From NCBI RefSeq assembly GCF_900089585.1, contig NZ_FLRH01000003.1:3920501-3984500 (forward strand): a stretch of 64,000 bases of DNA. Direction: 5' to 3'. This stretch comes from Micromonospora sediminicola. Its GTDB lineage: Bacteria; Actinomycetota; Actinomycetes; Mycobacteriales; Micromonosporaceae. The notes beneath the pieces were generated by a model. That model had not been told where the DNA came from. It saw only the letters and a list, made by a program, of their open reading frames with translations, and made no database searches. A program made the translations under genes and the position numbers. Positions 61,403 to 64,000 of this stretch are shown here, piece by piece (the stretch's first letter is position 1; the number at the start of each line of letters is the position of its first letter).

Positions 61403-61870
61403 TCACCAGTCCCGGGTCCATTCCGGCGGCGGTACGACCGCGAGCTGCGGCTCCCCGCTGATCGGCTCCAGCGCGTGCACGATCCGCAGGTCCCCGTCGG
61501 CGGCGGCATCCTCGTCGGTCAGCACCCGGCCGCTGCTGCCGTCGGTGCTGACCAGCAGCCACCGGTCGGGATGGATGCTGCCGTCGTCGACGAGCGCCCG
61601 TACGCCGAAGGTCCGGGCCAGGGTGACGGCGAGGTCCCGCTCGCCCTGGCCGGTGGCGTCGGCGAGTGCGGTGTCACCGGTCAGGATCCAGCCGAAGCCC
61701 TCGTCCTCGTCGGGTGGCGTCAGCATTGCCACCGGGCGCGGATCGTCCACGGCCCGGTCCTCGATCCGCCCGACGTAGACGGCCTCCGACGCGACGCCGT
61801 ACTCCTGGTGCAGGAACCGGCGGAGGGCATCCGCCGGCAGCTCGCCCTCGAAGTGGATCTGATACCTCAC
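61403..61870 (-). CDS. Protein of unknown function
   Basis: A 155-residue soluble, acidic protein. The visible features are MRYQIHFEGELPADALRRFLHQEYG, which looks like a beta-alpha start, and LAVTLARTFGVRALVDDGSIHPDRWLLV. It resembles short actinobacterial proteins of the kind found near contact-dependent or ESX loci, but I do not recognise a family. It is convergent with the HMGL-like gene and divergent from a methyltransferase. Confidence 0.6.
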   Translation of the reverse strand: MRYQIHFEGELPADALRRFLHQEYGVASEAVYVGRIEDRAVDDPRPVAMLTPPDEDEGFGWILTGDTALADATGQGERDLAVTLARTFGVRALVDDGSIHPDRWLLVSTDGSSGRVLTDEDAAADGDLRIVHALEPISGEPQLAVVPPPEWTRDW

Positions 61871-62026
61871 CCGCTACCCCCGGGGCCTCGGTGAGCAGAC
61901 CCTACGACGCGGCAGAATACAACCCCGGCACGGTCGGTGAGGGGCCGCGAGCACCTGACCACCACACCGTGCGTGGTGCGCCACAGTGCTTGCCCCGCCG
62001 GACGATCGCGTAGTTGGCTCGACGGC
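61871..62026. other. Divergent intergenic region
   Basis: 156 bases between a leftward unknown gene and a rightward methyltransferase gene. Lower GC near 61900-61930 (AGAATACAACC) suggests promoter activity, but I cannot define boxes. No gene seen. Confidence 0.4.
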
Positions 62027-62770
62027 ATGGCCCGCATCGCGTACCACGACGCGGACGCCGAGGCGTTCGCCGCGACCCGTCACCTCCCCGACGACGGCCT
62101 CACCGCCTGGCGCGCGGCCGTCACCCGCCACCTCGACCCGCGTCCCGGCATGCGGGTGCTCGACCTGGGCGCCGGCACCGGCAGCTGGGCCCGCGCCTTC
62201 ACCACCTGGTTCCCCGGCGTCGAGGTCGTCGCCGTCGAGCCGTCGGCGGCGATGCGCGCCCGCTGCGCGTTCGCCCCACTCGTCGCGGGCGACGCCCGGA
62301 ACATCCCGCTGGCCGACCGGAGCCTCGACGGCGTGTGGCTGTCCACCGTCATCCACCACGTGCCCGACCTGGCCGCCGCGGCGCGCGAGCTGCGCCGGGT
62401 GCTGCGGCCCGGCGAACCCGTGCTGATCCGGTCCGCATTCGCCGGGCGGCACGAGGCGATCACCCTGTTCCGCTTCTTCCCGGAGGCGATCCGCGTGCTC
62501 GACTCCTACCCCGGCATCGCCGACGTGGAAGCCGCCTTCGCCGCCGCCGGGTTCGCCACCGTCGCGGTCGAGCCGGTTCCGCAGGTCACCGCGCCGTCGC
62601 TGCGGGAGGCGGCCGCCGGCCTGCGGCGGGAGGCGCACACCCCGCTTCAGCTGATCACCGACGACGAGTACGCCGCCGGGACGGCGCGTCTCCGCGAGGC
62701 CGCCCGGGTCGAGGTCGGACCGGTGATCGACGCGCTGGACCTGCTGGTTCTGCGCCGCGACGGCAGGTGA
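62027..62770 (+). CDS. Class I SAM-dependent methyltransferase
   Basis: A 247-residue Methyltransf_11 protein. Motif I VLDLGAGTGSWARAF is at about residues 44-58, strand beta2 VEVVAVEPSAAMRARC, motif II DRSLDGVWLSTVIHHVPD, and the GEPVLIRSAFAGRHEAITLFRF segment follows; the last 90 residues form a distinct cap. ATG 62027 begins just before the first helix; longer readings lack support. Substrate unknown. Confidence 0.85.
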   Translation: MARIAYHDADAEAFAATRHLPDDGLTAWRAAVTRHLDPRPGMRVLDLGAGTGSWARAFTTWFPGVEVVAVEPSAAMRARCAFAPLVAGDARNIPLADRSLDGVWLSTVIHHVPDLAAAARELRRVLRPGEPVLIRSAFAGRHEAITLFRFFPEAIRVLDSYPGIADVEAAFAAAGFATVAVEPVPQVTAPSLREAAAGLRREAHTPLQLITDDEYAAGTARLREAARVEVGPVIDALDLLVLRRDGR

Positions 62771-62954
62771 GTCGTTACCGATATCAGCTCGACAGGGGGC
62801 GGTGGGCCGTACCCCGCCCGGCGCGGGGCGAGCCCTCGCGGGGCTGCCCGGCGGCGGCGCCGGTTCGGCACCGGGCGCACGGTCGCGGAGCTGCCCGGCC
62901 GGGGCAGGCGCCGGACGGGCGGACGTCGACTGTGGACGCGGTTAGGGTGAGCGG
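62771..62954. other. Intergenic spacer, promoter of the arginase-fold gene
   Basis: 184 bases of very high GC. It ends in TAGGGT (62943-62948). The rest contains GC-rich, imperfect inverted repeats (62800-62910) that could terminate the preceding transcript. No gene seen. Confidence 0.45.
62943..62948 (+). promoter_or_regulatory. Leaderless -10 box of the arginase-fold gene
   Basis: TAGGGT, 6 bases before the ATG at 62955. Confidence 0.45.
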
Positions 62955-63851
62955 ATGGGAACCCGCCGATGGACGGTCGTCGGCGCGCCGTCGAGCGCCG
63001 GCGCGCACACCCCCGGTGTCGAGCGCGCCCCGGCCGCCCTGCGCGCCGCCGGCCTGCTCGACCTGCTGGGCACGGCCGTCGACGTGGAGGACGCCGGCGA
63101 CACGGACGGCTTCCGGTGGCGGCCGGATCCGGCGTACCCCCGGGGTCAGAACGCGGGCGCGGTGGCCGGCGTCGCCGCGGAGGTGGCCGCGGGCGTCGCG
63201 GCGGCGGTGGGCCGGGGGCGGACGCCGCTGGTGCTCGGCGGCGACTGCACCGTGACGATCGGCCTGGTGGCGGGGTGCGCGCGGGCCGGCCTGTCGCCGG
63301 CGCTGGTCTACGTGGACGGCGGGCCGGATCTCTACACGCCGCTGACCCGGCCGAACGGGAACCTGGACGCCACCGGCCTGGCGCACCTGCTCGGGCTGCC
63401 GGGGACGCTGCCGGAGGTGGCGGCGGTCGGGCCGAGTGTGCCGCTGCTGTCGCCGGAGCGGGTGGTGGTCTACGGGGACTCCCTGCCCCGGGGAGACCAC
63501 GAGCGGGAGCTCGTGGCGGAGCTGGGGCTGGCCTACGTGCCGGCCGAGGAGGTGCACGCCGACCCGGGGGCGGCGGCACGCCGGGCCCGGGTGGTGGCGG
63601 AGGGCGCGGCGGACGGGTTCGTGGTGCACTTCGACGTGGACGTGCTGCGGTTCGTCGACGCGCCACTGGCCGACGTGCCCGAGCCGTTCGGGCTCAGCCT
63701 GGCCGAGGCGGCGGCGACGTTGGCGGAGCTGGTGGCGAGCCCGCGGTTCGTCGGGTTGTCGGTCACCGAGATCAACCCCGATCACCTGCCGGACGGTGAG
63801 ATGCTCCCCCAGTTCGTCCGCGCGTTGGCCGGGGCGCTGAACGGGGGCTAG
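62955..63851 (+). CDS. Arginase/ureohydrolase-fold protein with altered metal site
   Basis: A 298-residue protein with the ureohydrolase fold (GVERAPAALRAAGLLDLL opening, VLGGDCTVTIG, YVDGGPDLYTP, HFDVDVLRFVD, LSVTEINPDHLP). The canonical Mn ligands are changed: GGDH is GGDC (Cys98), DAHxD is DGGPD (121-125, losing His), while D227 and D229 remain. A known actinobacterial branch shows the same substitutions, so it may bind a different metal or work on another guanidino or amide substrate. Start is set by the leaderless TAGGGT box. Its stop overlaps the convergent NUDIX gene by four bases. Confidence 0.78.
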   Translation: MGTRRWTVVGAPSSAGAHTPGVERAPAALRAAGLLDLLGTAVDVEDAGDTDGFRWRPDPAYPRGQNAGAVAGVAAEVAAGVAAAVGRGRTPLVLGGDCTVTIGLVAGCARAGLSPALVYVDGGPDLYTPLTRPNGNLDATGLAHLLGLPGTLPEVAAVGPSVPLLSPERVVVYGDSLPRGDHERELVAELGLAYVPAEEVHADPGAAARRARVVAEGAADGFVVHFDVDVLRFVDAPLADVPEPFGLSLAEAAATLAELVASPRFVGLSVTEINPDHLPDGEMLPQFVRALAGALNGG

Positions 63852-64000
63852 GCGTCCGCAAGGTGCAGCGGCAGGACCTTCGCGGTGCTGATCGCCAGCG
63901 GGCGGTCGAGCACCTGGTCCCGGGGCACGAAGACCATCGCCTGCCCCTCGCCGAGCACCACGTCCTCCTGCCGCGCGTCGGTGACACCGCGGAAGACGTA
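63848..64000 (-). CDS. NUDIX hydrolase (3' part only)
   Basis: The last 50 codons of a leftward gene cut by the window end: YVFRGVTDARQEDVVLGEGQ, then MVFVPRDQVLDRPLAISTAKVLPLHLADA and a TAG at 63848-63850. The EGQAMVFVP block followed by a short C-terminal helix is the usual end of actinobacterial NUDIX nucleotide-diphosphate hydrolases. The Nudix box would be outside the window. The overlap with the arginase-fold gene is four bases. Confidence 0.65.
   Translation of the reverse strand, partial: YVFRGVTDARQEDVVLGEGQAMVFVPRDQVLDRPLAISTAKVLPLHLADA

Noticed and set aside
62771..62954. GC-rich inverted repeats as a structured RNA
   Set aside because: The stems are imperfect and expected by chance at this GC content; at most a terminator.

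Overview
The window is very GC-rich, densely packed actinobacterial DNA with about 57 genes. Many same-strand neighbours overlap by ATGA or GTGA, GTG starts are frequent, and no gap between genes exceeds 300 bases. A HelR-type RNA polymerase ATPase with a rifamycin-associated element, a mycothiol-type DinB protein, WYL and BTAD regulators and ESX-linked genes all fit Actinobacteria. A Micromonosporaceae host is my best guess, but it is an inference. I see no rRNA, tRNA, CRISPR array, insertion sequence or phage structural gene.

Layout. 1-4152: 3' end of a GH18 chitinase, an M1 metallopeptidase lipoprotein, soluble transhydrogenase SthA and a small methyltransferase. 4305-13878: a leftward operon for a peptide ABC importer ending in a gamma-glutamyltransferase-family enzyme, divergent from a TetR regulator coupled to an AidB-like acyl-CoA dehydrogenase. 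13888-20441: housekeeping and accessory enzymes (MOSC, GNAT, MalY-type lyase, winged-helix protein, DinB/WYL pair, NIPSNAP, TetR). 20442-22866: helR behind a rifamycin-associated element. 22877-28279: a leftward, translationally linked chain of drug-type ABC ATPase, permease, SNF2 ATPase and SWIM protein behind a large palindrome. 28349-38139: two-component system, ABC exporter, Asp-nucleophile hydrolase, BTAD regulator, PLP decarboxylase and unknowns.

38303-40612 is an ESX/polymorphic-toxin locus: YbaB-like protein, EspC-like protein, a WXG protein with a DUF6883-like C-terminus, a DUF4926-like putative immunity protein and a small unknown. 40677-53736 looks like a defence or conflict island: an EcsC protein, a 1976-residue DUF4011/SF1-helicase/Vsr-like nuclease/DUF3320 protein, a three-gene unit built round a 1152-residue kinase-WD40 protein, a MazG-like pyrophosphohydrolase and a DUF2075 helicase gene reduced to its two ends by an internal deletion. 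Lower-GC patches and decay suggest transfer and turnover here.

53782-61291 is a catabolic locus. A GntR/FCD regulator diverges from five genes: type III CoA-transferase, HyuA, HyuB, cysteine hydrolase and HMG-CoA-lyase-like enzyme. The shared intergenic region has one clear promoter in each direction and two near-identical operators. The content resembles N-methylhydantoin or lactam breakdown followed by CoA-dependent processing. 61403-64000 holds an unknown protein, a methyltransferase, an arginase-fold protein with altered metal ligands and the 3' end of a NUDIX gene.

Many single genes appear to be read from leaderless promoters, with a TAGGGT-type -10 box ending 6-7 bases before the start codon. 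Starts were chosen with this in mind.
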